A DNA stretch of 64,000 nt, from NCBI GenBank assembly GCA_900708905.1, contig CAADRB010000053.1:248001-312000 (forward strand), written 5' to 3'. The position numbers and the translations under genes are program-made. Numbering within the stretch: position 1 is the first letter of the stretch; the number at the start of each line of letters is the position of its first letter. Positions 1 through 12,921 of the stretch are shown here, one piece after another. Source of the DNA: Hymenolepis diminuta (taxonomy: Eukaryota > Platyhelminthes > Cestoda > Cyclophyllidea > Hymenolepididae). Under the pieces are notes generated by a model that saw only the letters and a program-made list of their open reading frames with translations, did no database searches and was not told the DNA's origin.

Positions 1-3000
1 TGATAGCACGCGAATTTCTCGTTAAATAGACTCCGGTATGCTGCTCCTCTATTCAAGGTGAATGTTGTAAAACCCTTCTCTTCAACGAACTTGGTTCCAA
101 TTATGAACTCAACTCAACACTACTCATTCGGTTGATTTTTTATCTCATTTTGGCTAAAAGACACTAACGAAACCTAGTGTTGTTTTTCCCTGTCCTTGGA
201 ATTGAGTCTGAAACGCCTCGACTAGGATGTTGTTAATATTTATCCAAGGATTGGGATAACTTATTCAATTCTTTCGTCAAATAATTTGCATTATATAGGA
301 TTTATATAGTATAAATCCTAATTTCCCCATTCTAATGGTTATTTGATACTCTTTAATGCTTAGATTCTTATTTAGTACAATGAATTCTGTTCAATTGTAC
401 TTGATTTGATCCCTGGAATCGAGCCATCCTCATGAACCATCTCTCACTTCCTACAGACGTCATTATAAACAAAACTCTGCATGCACATTAAGTTCCTTTC
501 TATCAGTAGTTTAAATAAATGACTGTCTTGAAAGTTGATTAATGTTGGTTTTTGTGTTTGCGTATCCGCAAACCGCCAAGCAGCATCCGGTATAAAATAC
601 AAAAATCCGTCCTATTGGTTTCTCAGATGTACGTTCTTTAGAGCAGAGGTTTTTCCTAAGTCTCTTAATAAGATAGAATTAGTCAGTTTCTAAGTTATTA
701 ATGCTATTAAATTTGCTGCCAGTACAGTATTATTAGGTGCCCACTGAGTTAATGATATGCCTACAGTTGACTCATCCAGTAGGAAGAAGACAAGTCCTGT
801 AACTCGTAGAGAGTCCTTCATTAAGAAAATAAATTACTTGTATAGCTTGGGATTGGCCACCTGGTTAGCCAATAAATCAGTGGGGAAATTCCACTCTCAG
901 ACATTCGATCGGGAAACCAATAATCCATAATCCAGGGCACATACACACAGAAAATATTAGATTTGGCAACCAAACAGCTCACCAAACAGTAGATTTGACA
1001 CCACGGTTCAAAACAGTTAACTCGGAATATGTCAGCTATCGATCATACCGAAATGGCCTTATCAAAGCGAAATCATTTGATAACTTGCTCTCTTAATCAT
1101 ATAAAGGGGAAAAGGGATGAGGAAGAGAGCGTAATGAGGTTATTGGTCATCAGCAAACAACAAATGGCTAGTTTATGCATTTGTCTCGCCAGACCTGCAC
1201 TAGCATGACAATAATTTTGGCAAGTTTGCTCTTATCGAAGGGCTGTTTATCTTGATTCTAAGAAATAATTTTTCGTGTCTCGCCTTAGTTACAAAGACCC
1301 CTCAACGGTATTATGTGCACGAAGTTAGTTAGACCAGTCCCGCATATTTAAGGATTAATTCATCTCATTGAATGACCTTAAAATTTTCTATTATAAAGAT
1401 TAATTGTCATGGTTCAATAATTCCATAAAACCCGGGATCGATGGCTTTAGATCTTTTCCTATTTTTCGGTATGTTGGACCATGAACGTTTTTCGCATGAT
1501 GTTCACATTATTATGGATCTTCTATGGATCACTGTTTAGATATTTATCAATGAATTTTTCGATGAGTTTGTTGTTGTTTTCCATCGCTTACTCCTCGCTA
1601 TTAATCTGAGTATCCAAGATCATTGAGGATTTTTTTCTGGTCCGATTAGATTTATCTATTCAATCGTGGAGAATTTTAGGTTTTCAGGTCCTCCATCAAT
1701 GTGATAAAAGGTAGCTAGATGTGAAAAGCTCGATTCCCTTATCTCACTGAGACCGTCTTAGATATATCGTTTCCCTAGTCTCCACTTTTCTCGGACATCA
1801 GGAAACTGGTCTAAATTGGTTATGTCAGCTAACTGTCCTACTATTCCTACATTCCCCTCTGACTCCCACTGCTACCGATCACATTAATCAACTGATTAAT
1901 GTCTTTCCAGACGTACCAGTTTCTTCCACTCCTATTTTCTCATCAAGGCTTCCTGACGTTTGTGAAAGTGTAGGCTCGTGTAAATAAAACTTTCGACTTG
2001 TTGAAACTTTCAACCCTAAAGCGAGACAGTAAATCTACACTGTGGTTTACATACTTCAGCTCCTTAAGTCTTTCTCATCTCTTCTATCTCTCCCCTATCT
2101 CTAAAGGTGAGGAAATTCATTGATGTTTGTGTGAACTGGTCCCACACGACCGAAGGATTTAGTATTCGAGTTATGTTCACTGGTGGTAGACAGTATGGAA
2201 GTTTAAGGAAAATTCAGGATGATTGAAAGGATTAATAATATGAGTCATGATGAATATGTAATTATGAAAAATGCATGTTTTCTCTTGATGACATTAACAT
2301 TTTACTTTCTTGTTTTCCGATTATTAAAATAACACCTAAACTTTATTGTGTTTAGTTGAACTAACTGAACTATTATATATGCTTTGCATATTCATAATAA
2401 CTTAACTGTAATAAGATATCGCTATAATAACGAGAATTTGTGTTATCAGTTCGTGATACTGGATTGTAGATTATAACAATGCCTATAATAAGAGCACATA
2501 TAACATGAGGTTTATTTTGAATTTCAAATTATCTCATCCGGGATTCCATCGTAGAATCTTTTGCATTGAGTTTTTGGAATATTTCTTAACAGTCTTTGCA
2601 TCGTCCATCGTTTTCACACCCAAGTACCTGGTTTGTGAACTTCATAGTGCGTGCCAACAACTTGACACTGAACATTTAAACGTCCGGAGATCTTTATAAG
2701 GAGTTACTCTTCAATCAACCGGCACGCGTGTATTCACTTAGGTCCGATCGACGGAGTTTCCACATGATAATTGGCCGCTGAAATATAGTTTTCGGGGATC
2801 CAGAATCGCATAATACTTGATTTTGACTAATTTTGATCTGCATCTGTATATCTTTTAACGTCTCGATTAACATTGGACTGTATAGGATCCACTACCATGG
2901 TCCAAAACATGTATGTAGGGTGCGTTCAGCTCTTTGACATTGAGGCATGATGTAGGGGAAGGATATAATTATTTGGGAAAAACATCTCCGATGACTTGGT

Positions 3001-6000
3001 AGAATGAAGCATTCGTCGATCATGATGATATGTCAAGAATGAAATGATGATTTATTAATCCTGCTACGTCCAACTGTTATCCTAATTTGTCTTACTAGCT
3101 GTCAAAAGATGTTAGAAATAATTATACCCCTTGATTTGTTCAAATAGCGTATTGGAAGAATAGAGCAGAAGAAAGCAGTTAAATATTAAGAAAATTGTAT
3201 TCTGCTTGATTGATAGCTAAAGACTTTTAGAAGGGGCTAGTAATCTCTTGAGTGTCGAAAAGCTCCAATTCAAAATTATACAAAATGATCGTAAATCTGT
3301 ACTATGGTTCTTTAAATCCATGCAGAATGAATTCTATCTGCAATTTGGTCTCTCCATAACTAGATTTTTCACTCACTATCCGTAATGTAACATTCGTCTT
3401 CTAGTCCATTTTTTTCCTCCAGATACTTTGTGTTCGTGTACTGGAGGTCCATTAACCTTTCAGAAGTAGTACAGATAGTTTCCCGTTTCGTAGTATCTTA
3501 TATCAAAAATAAAATTCACACCTATTTTCAGGCCCATTTTTATTATATAGAGAATGGGAAAGTATCTTTAAAGTCTCCATTTAGTCATTCTTTTGTAGTA
3601 ACTTATTTTATTCAAAGTTCTTGAATATTGTTGTACTTCATATTCCTTTCTTTTATGGGAAAGGGGAGTTATGAGTGTAGTATAAAGAAATCTGACTAAG
3701 CTCCCACGAATTCGATCAGAAATAAAATATAATGAAGTTGGGGAATTAGGACTAGATAATGAGGACAAATCAGTAGGTAACTTAATGAGATAAGAACGTG
3801 TCCTAGGCAGAAAGGAGTGAAGTTCAGTATACAGTAGGTTGAAAACTTAGATTAATCGATAACCTACTGGTAGTGATGTTTAGCCGTGGATAGCTAAGAA
3901 AAGTCGATAATAAACTTAAGAACCGAAGGATGAGACGCAAGCAGAATACGGAGTGCACCTCAATGTGGGGTAAGTTGAAAACTGAAATCAGCAGATAAGG
4001 TTGCTACGCATTCACCCATTAGTTAGACAGAGGGTAGCCGCTAACATTTTTATGTAACAAATACGGCAGAACATATAGTGAACAGAAAAGCTGAGGAGGG
4101 GGAAGACAGCGGAAAATAAAAAGACAATCCATTATTTATATACCTCTGCAGTGTGTTATGCTTTTCAGCTTCTGTCTGTTGTGTTCCGTGTGTTTACGAT
4201 TGCAGCAACCCTTGAGACTGACAAAAGATGCATACAGAAAGTTACGTAAGAGGGAAAGGTAGGAGCTATAGCAATCAAAAGGAAACTAGCGTTTTAGAAT
4301 CTATTAGAAGGCCCCTATTAATACTACGTGACTTTCAAAGCACAGACAATATTCCCTAACCCTTCCATACTTTTTAACCACCGTCTGGCCAAATTTGTCA
4401 TTCTTATTCATTGCAGGGAATTTTCATCTTCCGTTCTAATGACTTTTTTAACCGGCAATTAATTTCGAAAGCAGAAAAAATCTCATTCATATCGATATTG
4501 ATATGTGACTGGATGGAATTAAGAATCGTCTTTTTTTTCTTTCAAATTAATAGGAGTTGTAACGTTTTATAGAAAACACAGATGGAAATAATCTCTCTCT
4601 GTAAAGCTATTTCAAAATCAATTAATTTAATTAATATTCATTATCATAAAAATGGTACATGAGAAGAACACACTGAATATGAAGTTTTAGTTGAAATTTG
4701 ATTTTTAAGCAATTTCTTAAACCACTAGGGACTCTGTAATAGAATCTGGAGTCTTAAGTTTCTTGATGGTTATTTCATCGGTCTGAGTAAGTACTTCTGT
4801 AATGACCCACCCATCGTCTTTGGATTCAAGCGATTTGTTTTTGAATTTCATAGCGTTCCGATTGCTTGGCATGTTCTTGAACGTTTAACCGTCTGAAAGC
4901 CCTTATACGTAGCTATTTTTCAGTAACCTCGCATATTTCTAACCGACCTTGAGTCTGTAAATCAATTTGTTTTGATGGTTTAAAGGGGTCTTTTTCTTTG
5001 TCCCCTATTAGACAGGAAAAAGTCGCACTGCTTTAGAAGACTGATTAAAATTCTAACTGAGAATAAAACAAAAGACCTTACCTCATATTCAAGTTTTTGA
5101 ATACTGTGGCCATCAGTATGTAACCATATCGCTTTGATCTGCAATCGTTTAAGGGTTTTTCGAATATTTATCTTGAACAGAAATTTCGGATTTAAAGCAA
5201 TGTTCAAGTGTGTGTTCTTTAAACCCTTGCTGTTCGTATCGCATATACTCCTCTTTTAAATGCCTGATAAGCCGACGTCTCCATAATGATAAAATTGGCT
5301 ACGCAGTAGCATCAGATAAGCATTCTCATTCAGTCACTTTTTATTAACACTTGCAATTTTTTGTTGTGTGCCTTTGTGTTATAGTCAAAAGGCGATAATG
5401 ACATTTACAATTGGCGCGATACTGACTTCTGTTACCTCCTGTAACCAGTATTGTCTAAGTGTCATTATCCTTGATGATTATGGTCATAAAATCAATTCCA
5501 GTTGCTGAATTATTCATTAGTGGTTAAAATTATGATATTAGTAATAACAATTTGCTCTTAATCTTGTTCGTAATCCATGAACTAACAGAACACGTTCTCG
5601 TAAGGGTTTTCATGCACTACCAGTCAGTATTCCTCCGGAATTTTGTATCGATGTCGCCTATCGTCCTGTTGGTTTACTTCTAGAAATTAATAAATTATAT
5701 TGGGAACTCAGTTGGGGAAAAACTACTGCATTTAGCCAGAAATAGCAATGATCGTTTAAGTCGATATTGCTATTTTGAAACCTTATTATTATGATTAAAA
5801 CTATTAGAAGGGTTTGTGTTTTGCGAGAAAGAGTGAAGAAACGGCCTTAAGTGTCTGAGAGAGCGATCTATATAGAGATTAATTATTCCTCTCATCTTTT
5901 TCCATGAGAAGCCGTTTTTATCTTATTGATTATAGGTGGATTTGTCATTGTTTGGAAAGAATAATTTCTTAGTTTGTCACACAATTTCAAATTGAATCAT

Positions 6001-6496
6001 TGCTGACTTCGGGTTTTTCTGTCTGTCTCCTGGGTTCCTTTCTCACCTTGCCCCTTAAGCAGAAAAGAAAATTGTTCACTCCACCAGATGGACTTTATTT
6101 TAACTGTTTTGAGTAATAATTTCCTACTTATTGGGTGATTTTATTCCTATTACATGATTGCATTCGTGTTTAGAAGTTCTTATAATAACAACGCTTTTAG
6201 ACTTATTATAAACCTCAAAAGGTCTAAGATTTGGACAATTTTCACGAATATAATGGTTGGAAACCGATTAAGGCCTTTTAGAAATAAGCTATCGCTAAGT
6301 TCTCAGATCTATCACGTAATCTAGGCCTTAGTGATATATCCGTCTATTTATAAAATGTACATTATGCTAATTGGAAATGCGGATTAAAAGTTATAAATAA
6401 ATGGTTGAGAGACTTATTCCATGGGATTCGAGATTTTTACTTAATACGCAACTGAGAAGAATATGAGCTTTGAAGGGATTTGCATTGAATCTAATG

Positions 6497-6724
6497 TTAA
6501 CGGTGGCGTTTCAACCATCCTTGTCTTTTATGAGACTTAAAGCAACCGGAAATTGGGCACTTGAGGACCTTGTTGTTGCTCCTGGAGAAAAGTGATTCTG
6601 CCGATAAGGCAATTGCATTGTCTTCTGCGAATATTCGCATAGAGTTGGTAGCTCCGCACTTCACTTTTTCGCTCAAATTTCCTGGATATGGCGATATGCG
6701 TTTTTTAGAAACGGGTATCGGCAT
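6497..6724 (-). pseudogene. Possible C2H2 zinc-finger relic
   Basis: The minus strand has a 75-codon open frame. Near its C-terminus is a classic C2H2 start: Cys-x4-Cys-x12-His within KCPISGCFKSHKRQGWLKRH. A stop follows one residue after the first His, so the second zinc-binding His is missing. Just upstream in the same frame, past the ATG, a similar helix-like piece (ERSWLKRQ) appears, preceded by a stop. This suggests two neighbouring fingers in a decayed protein. Zinc fingers of this sort occur in flatworm mobile elements and in ordinary regulators; I cannot tell which. It may be a chance frame. Confidence 0.25.
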
Positions 6725-7259
6725 TGTTTGTCGTTTTAGCCAAGAACGCTCTAAACCTCCGGCTTTGTAAACAGTTGTAACGAGTAGTTTGCCGAAACTT
6801 TTGCCATAATTTGTTTGATATCCCGTTTCAATACTTTTGCCAAAAATCTAAACAGTATGCCCCCGTCCCAAGATTGTCACTGGCAGAACCTATTTTAAGC
6901 CCAACCTCTCCCTGAAGGTCTTAGCACCCCATAATTCGACCTTTTGATGATTTGGTTTGTTTTTTTGTGTTTTGAAATACAACACATCTCATTCATTTAA
7001 CCACGATAGCTATGACCTTTCGGTGCGTCCGGTATCATTGGCGGTTTGGCAGGCCTGACGTATATGAATTGGGCGAAGTAAAAATGGGAAAGGAATACAT
7101 TTCCATTGCCACCAGTCACGGCAAGAGATATCCCCTTTTTACAATTTCTTTGCTCCTCTGGGCTGGGTAAATTTCGTGAATAAAACTTTTGTCTGTAGGA
7201 AAGGGAGCACAGTTTTTAAGGGAGGAGCTGTGTGTTTATCCCTAACTCCCTCCGTTTTG

Positions 7260-7640
7260 GTTTGGATGTGCTAAGTTTGATTAGTACATGCGCGCGCGAA
7301 ATGGTCGTAATATGAATCAGTCACTCTGCCTCCCTTCGCGTCGTTGGTGCTGAGTCATCATTTGCAATGTGCGCGAGGGTACGACCGCACGTGGTTATGC
7401 ATAAGTGCTACCTACACGCCCCAATTATCGACCGACAGCGAGGTGCGTAGGTACGTGCGCGCTTGGATGAACACGCAATGCAACAGCAATCTGTTAGTCG
7501 GGGTCTAATAACGTGCTGCTGTACCCTTGACCTTATAACATCCATCTGCCCCGGTCTGGCCTTACTCTGATAGCGATGATAGCGCGCAACTGTTTCCTCT
7601 TTTTTTAAGTAAACGGTGGCCGCGAGATTCCGGCCAATCT
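7260..7640. other. GC- and CpG-richer patch in AT-rich DNA
   Basis: This stretch is visibly richer in G, C and CpG (several GCGCGC-like and ACGTGCGCGC-like runs) than the surrounding AT-rich sequence. It has no convincing exon. It could be an old promoter or CpG patch, part of a foreign or mobile insertion, or an unrecognised 5' exon region of the glypican gene that lies about 5 kb downstream. Confidence 0.35.
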
Positions 7641-7837
7641 GTTAGGGGATTTGGGTTAAGTTGAAAATTTTGTAGCCACTACTGGCCAGTGGTGTAGTGA
7701 AATTTTATACTCACCGGCGCTATTTGTGCCAACATCTAAACAGCTGTAACAAGAGACAGCCATCTTAGGGTTGCATTATTAGATTCACTTTAGATCCTAA
7801 TATTGCGAACATTATCACCCGGGAACTTGTTTATTTA

Positions 7838-7975
7838 TAAAGTCAGAGGTCACGGGTTCGGTCGTTGTACATCCAGTGGGCAGGATGGCCAACCGTGTTG
7901 GTAAAACAGAGCTAATATATGAAGGGGAAGGATTCGTGTCTAAACTCAGGAAGGCTTCTTATACCCAAAATGGGT
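7838..7975 (+). repeat. Diverged tRNA-like SINE fragment
   Basis: A motif resembling the tRNA B box (cacgggttcggtcgttgt) lies near 7849. The flanks resemble the better copy at about 31980-32170: both have a TATAA-aGTCAG(A/G)GTCA lead before the B-like box and a CAGGAAGGCT motif about 100 bases later. The resemblance is by eye and the copy is degenerate. Confidence 0.3.
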
Positions 7976-8639
7976 AGGAATTGTTAAGGTTCTTTTGAAT
8001 CTCTGACTTTATTTTCTATGCTTCAAACCGTTTTCTCTCTTACCCCTTATTTAGAGTGTTCTACATCTCTATGCGTTTAGATTCTTCCACATAGTATTAA
8101 AGACAGCTAATTTCCATCCAATTTCCTAAACCTTTAGAATTTTGCTTTCTTTCACTATCACAGCTGGAGAATTTGAATTTGTTAAACTAACATTCATCTG
8201 ACTTAAATCTAAAAGCTCTTGTAGCGCGCTTTGAGCCTATAACGATTTGCTTTGAAGGTTCCGGCTGGTGTATATATTACCTAAATTCTTGTTGACAGTA
8301 GCCAATTAATTTAACACTCACCAGTGGTGCCTGTGTGATAATTGTGTAAGCGTGTTAAAACCTTATCGTCAACTCGACGGGTTTACTTGGTTTGCAGACG
8401 TAAATAATGTAAACATGATACTTTTTACCATCTGTGTTTATTGCCGATCAGCGTTCTGCCTGTGAAGTCTTTATTATTTTCCTACTGCGTATTTGAGTGT
8501 GTATTTCATGCAACCCACCACTGCCATGGCGATAATGAAATATAAAGAGTCGAAACGGTGGCATTTGAGCAGCAAACAGGAAAAACTGACTCATTCGACA
8601 GCGCCCAATTTGTATGTGCCGCTTGTTTTATTTGGCAGT

Positions 8640-8790
8640 TTACATTGTATATCTTAGCCTCGTGTGTGATCGGTTACTCACCAGGCCAATCGGAAATAAG
8701 TTGGCATTTTGATTGGTTATAGTAAATACGTCTCAGCCTCATCTGGGATTGGATACTCAGTTTTTCCAATCAACTTTGAACCCGTGCTTT
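8640..8790 (+). repeat. Local direct duplication, period about 79 bases
   Basis: A segment beginning TCTTAGCCTCGTGTG near 8652 is repeated as TCTCAGCCTCATCTG near 8731, followed in both by GAT-GG-TACTCA and a CCAATC element. Substitutions throughout show it is an old duplication. No function is apparent. Confidence 0.5.
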
Positions 8791-9279
8791 ATTGGCTAGT
8801 TGAAGACTATGAGAAATGTGCTGTGAGCTTTGAGATTGCTCTTTTTCGTATTCCGTCTAATTCGCATAAGAATTTTTGGACGAATTGAAATTCTTGATGC
8901 GAGTGGTCTCTTTCAACACTGGCAGCGCTTTTAAACATTTAAAAATCCGGTTTTTTAAATAATATGTGAATAATAGGTTCTTCTTGGAAGTAACTGAGCA
9001 TTTAAAGTTTACATTCAAGTTACATTCTAGGGAAGAAATTTCACTTTCCATGCTCCTGTAATTTCCAGAAAATTTGGAGTAAGCAGATTAACTTTTTTCT
9101 TTTGATCGTTGAAGAAAGAATATTGTACTAGTCATCTATTTGATCTTATATTAACTATTGTGGTTGGAATACATTGGTATTATTATCCGCAGTAATACAA
9201 AAAAATCTACAATATCTAATTCTGAGAAGCAACTTGCATCGAATAACAGAGAGTCCAGCAATGATAAAGAGGAAGGGAT

Positions 9280-9460
9280 CAAAAAGATACAGAGACCAGT
9301 GTTGAGATATCAAAGTCTTACTTCATTTACCCTTTGGATTCGAGTTCTACAATATTTGCTAAATAGGCAGTTTATGTTCCACAATTTAAATTTCATGATT
9401 TGTCCCCTGGATTGCAGCAAATGCTTATCTACAATGTTCAATGGTTATTGACCGGTATTT
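9280..9460 (+). repeat. Dispersed repeat, copy A (inverted relative to 56290-56500)
   Basis: Sequence around TTACTTCATTTACCCTTTGG continues to an element ending near CAATGGTTATTGACC. It resembles the reverse complement of about 56290-56500, which reads TTACTTCATTTGATTTTCGA and ends near CAGTGCCTATTGACC. The other copy carries a tRNA-type B-box-like string (GGTTCAAATCC). Probably an old SINE-like retroposon family; identity is well below what would indicate recent activity. Confidence 0.4.
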
Positions 9461-11277
9461 TTTAGTCACGAAGGATTGGTCTTGCCGTTTCAATTCATTA
9501 TTTTGTTTGAATGGTTGAGAAGGCGAATGATCTTACATTTTATTTCGCAGTTTATGGTTTTAACATTTGATATTATTTAATTTTCCAGTTTGCAACTGGA
9601 GTCTAGATGAAGAAATTTACTTTTTTTCTCGATATTTTGAAGATTAGATAAAATTATTATTCCCAAACAGATAGTAAAAGTTTGTTATAACTTTCCTTAC
9701 TTTCATTTTCTCTTTTCGATCTTGGAAAATCGAATTACGATCGAATCAGGTTTATCTTATGGTTTTGTTAACTAAAAGATATTTTCATGGGGGAGTGAAA
9801 GTCGTTGAAATCAGCCGTTACCTATTATAAGGTATTGATAACAAACTTGGGATTAACTACCGGTTCCCAAATATCCTAGTTAGAATGCAGAATGGAATAT
9901 GAATGCTTCCATTTGAAGATTAGAGTTGAGATACCACAGTTGGGGAATTATTTGATTAAGACCAATCCTTAATTATCTAAGAGGACGTATATTTAAGACA
10001 CACACTGAGTCTTGTCATTTTTGGGTACCATCGAAAAGATGGGTGATCGAAACCCAGATTTTCCTTAATGTTTCTCTTCATATAAATAGGCTTCACATCT
10101 TATGCCATTGGCTTCGTCCTCAATTTATTAATCACCATAGCCGTCGTTATAGAATGAAATGATCAGTTTCTTGGTGGTCTCGTTTAAATTTGGTGTTTTG
10201 ATACGACATTTAGCTGCATTGTTCCCAGAAATGAACGATTTTTAAAACCGATGACTATGCAATTCAATACAACTTGGCACGCATGAGTCAATTTTCTCCC
10301 ACCAAACAGTTTCTTTTGGACTGGATTCCCAGTTGATTAGATTGCATTATTCGCAATCATCCTCATCATTCATTAATTGCGCACTTAATGTTGTGCCCGC
10401 TGCAGTCAGCTAAGGCGCCCTGAAGAGATACACACCTCTTTACGCGGTGTGGTGAATCATCATCAGCATTGCCTTCTCTGGCTATCTCAATCAGAAATGG
10501 TTAAAAAAATAGCTTTTGCTATCCTTAATCCTTGAGAGCTTTTCACCTACGTCACTTCTAATGTTTGTGAAAATACGTAGAAGCAAATAAGCCGTCCAAA
10601 GTAGAGACATTATGTTGCAAATTTCTTAGAGATGTTAATTAATTACTGAGCCGTTTTTGCTCATTCGCGCGCTCTATGTTGCATTTAAATGCGTTCATGT
10701 GCGATTTTCGATTTCTTTTGTTTTTCATTCCTTCCTGCTTCAGTTCGAGAAAAATGCAGTAATTTTCATATATGACTTTATAAACTTGCCTGAGAATGCA
10801 TCCCTTTGCTAATATGGAATTTTATCGATTTATTCGTCGTCGGCCCTTCATTGTGTACATTCTAGAATTCTCCTACTCCAGCTCGTTTGTATGAATGAAT
10901 AAATTGATATTCAATTCAAATATACCCGGTTCAGCTTCATTTCATCCCAGTACTTGAATTCAATATCACCAAAGTGAGCTTTTCAGTAGTATACATTGAT
11001 ATGTAAGGGGAATATACGACACGACTTAAGTGAGTGGTTTATTCCTGATTTCTCTGTCTGAAAATGCCCAGTACCGATCTCTTCTTTCTCCGCTGCCTCT
11101 GTTACTTCCGATACATTTAATGCTTTTAGTGCTGACCGAGTTAAGCGGAACATTAAATCTATGGTTCTTGCGCCTACATGAAGTGCCCTACTTTTCGCGA
11201 GTCTTCGCGTACAACATTCTAATACACTTTTGGCTGGTCTTTTATAATGGGTATATGTGCATGGGGGTTGATTAGAA

Positions 11278-11582
11278 TTGTGGGACATTAGGTATTAAGT
11301 GGTCATTTATTATTTTTTCATACGTCTATCGATCGATCATTGTTCAAATAAGGAGTTCAGCCAATTTATATTAGACAAGCTGTGGTGAAAGTTAAAAGTT
11401 AAAATGAAATTGTGTTCCTTTGACTTGTATCTTTGTTTACTAGGTCCATTACGTATTTGATACCTTATTTCCCTCTATTCGTGAACTTTTGACAATGTAT
11501 TATGATGGTTGATCAAACATTGAATTGTAAGACATAAGTGATGTCTAGTGGTCATTTGTTATTTTTTGGGTTCGATTGTTCA
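11278..11582 (+). repeat. Local direct repeat pair
   Basis: Two segments, about 11278-11330 and 11522-11570, share a GACAT...GTGGTCATTTATTATTTTTT / GACAT...GTGGTCATTTGTTATTTTTT core. Both follow a TTGAT-A-AATTG lead. Short, diverged, no coding content. Confidence 0.4.
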
Positions 11583-12921
11583 CCCCTCTGTTTTCGGTTA
11601 GAAGACTACAAGAATTTTACATCAAAACATGTATCAATTTAATCAGCCATACAGTGCGGTCTTTGTTCAAAGAAATCTAAATTCAAAACTTAAAGATTAA
11701 ATTTCACTGACAGTTAAATTTAAACCTATTTTGTATATCCTCTGTTTTCAATCGATTTCAAAATGTGTGCTAAAATAAATAAAATGACATTTCACTTGCT
11801 TTAGCTAATGTTTAGTTATCTTTTCTGTATGAGGAAACATTATTCTCTATTAAATGCATAACAGTAGTAGGTCGCAACTCTTTTGGGTTGAATGCAATCT
11901 TTATATTCCATTTTGTTCACCCTTTAGAACTAGAAATTTCCCTGAACACTACCTATTCTTGGTTTACTTTCGGAAATGTATTTCCCCAACTCCTTCCTCT
12001 TTATTAAAAGTTAGTCGATAGAATATATGGAGAACGAAAAATTATGCTGTTTTTGCAGCAAAGGATTTAGCAAAATTCAGATGTGCGTAAAGATATTGTG
12101 ATTTTTTCCAATAGATGATACAATATGATAAACATAGCCATATTATTAGACTAAAACAGGCGTCGGTTATTTGGATCCATAGTCAGTGCGTTGAATCGTT
12201 TCACTCACGAGTGGTCTTCTGAAGCCAAGGTTGAGTTAGTATGAACAAAAATAGTAAATCAGGAATTAATCATGTTTTCTGTACGCGATAAGAGCTTTTA
12301 TAATTGCCTGACTCTGTGTTGATAAACATTCCACGCCGAGTTCTAAGCATTCTTTCAAATCTCTCATTTGACTGTAGTCATGTCTGAAACGTTTGGCCAA
12401 TACGATGGCCAGTTCATAACAAAATATTTACTTCCTTTTCATGGAGGATTTCCTCTCATTGTAAACACCGTTTCATACGCAAAGTTTGAACAGGCTAAAT
12501 GACAGTCGAACGTGAATCAGCATGGAGGGAAATAATTGTGGATTAAACGGACCTTGTTTGTACAAGCCTTGTTAGTTTTGAGTATTAATGTAGACGTTGT
12601 ATTATTATTATTATGTAGGCGGAATATATTACTGCCTGAGATCTGGTCAATAACGGGTTGGAGGGAACATCTCTGATTAGTAAGTCGCATTTTACCAACC
12701 TTCAGTTAAGTACTATTGATTATTACCGTTCACTGAATGGGCATCAGTATACGCTGAACCTGTGAACTTTGATGGAGAAGAATTTAAACTTGATCGCTAC
12801 GCCATCTAAATCACTTAGTTACTGATATCAAAATGTCTTTTGGACTTATCTGGATGACTTAAGGTGTTTGTGAAATGCTTCTCTAATCCTCTTCTGATGC
12901 TTTTATTTTCTTCCCTTACAG

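Larger units (their letters stand above)
1..12921. other. Region without a recognisable gene, upstream of the glypican exons
   Basis: I see no exon that I can assign here. Open frames are short, lack coding character and mostly lie in AT-rich sequence. The missing 5' exons of the downstream glypican gene (signal peptide, first conserved cysteines) should lie here or beyond the left edge, but I could not recognise them. The stretch does contain diverged repeat pieces, a GC-richer patch near 7.3-7.6 kb and a zinc-finger relic near 6.5 kb, listed separately. Confidence 0.5.

Noticed and set aside
10983..11288. 101-codon minus-strand frame overlapping an 81-codon plus frame
   Set aside because: No family features and the two strands are open together, typical of a chance GC-richer stretch.
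12730..12808. Short plus frame that could be the preceding glypican exon
   Set aside because: It ends in a stop without a donor site and does not resemble the expected glypican helix.
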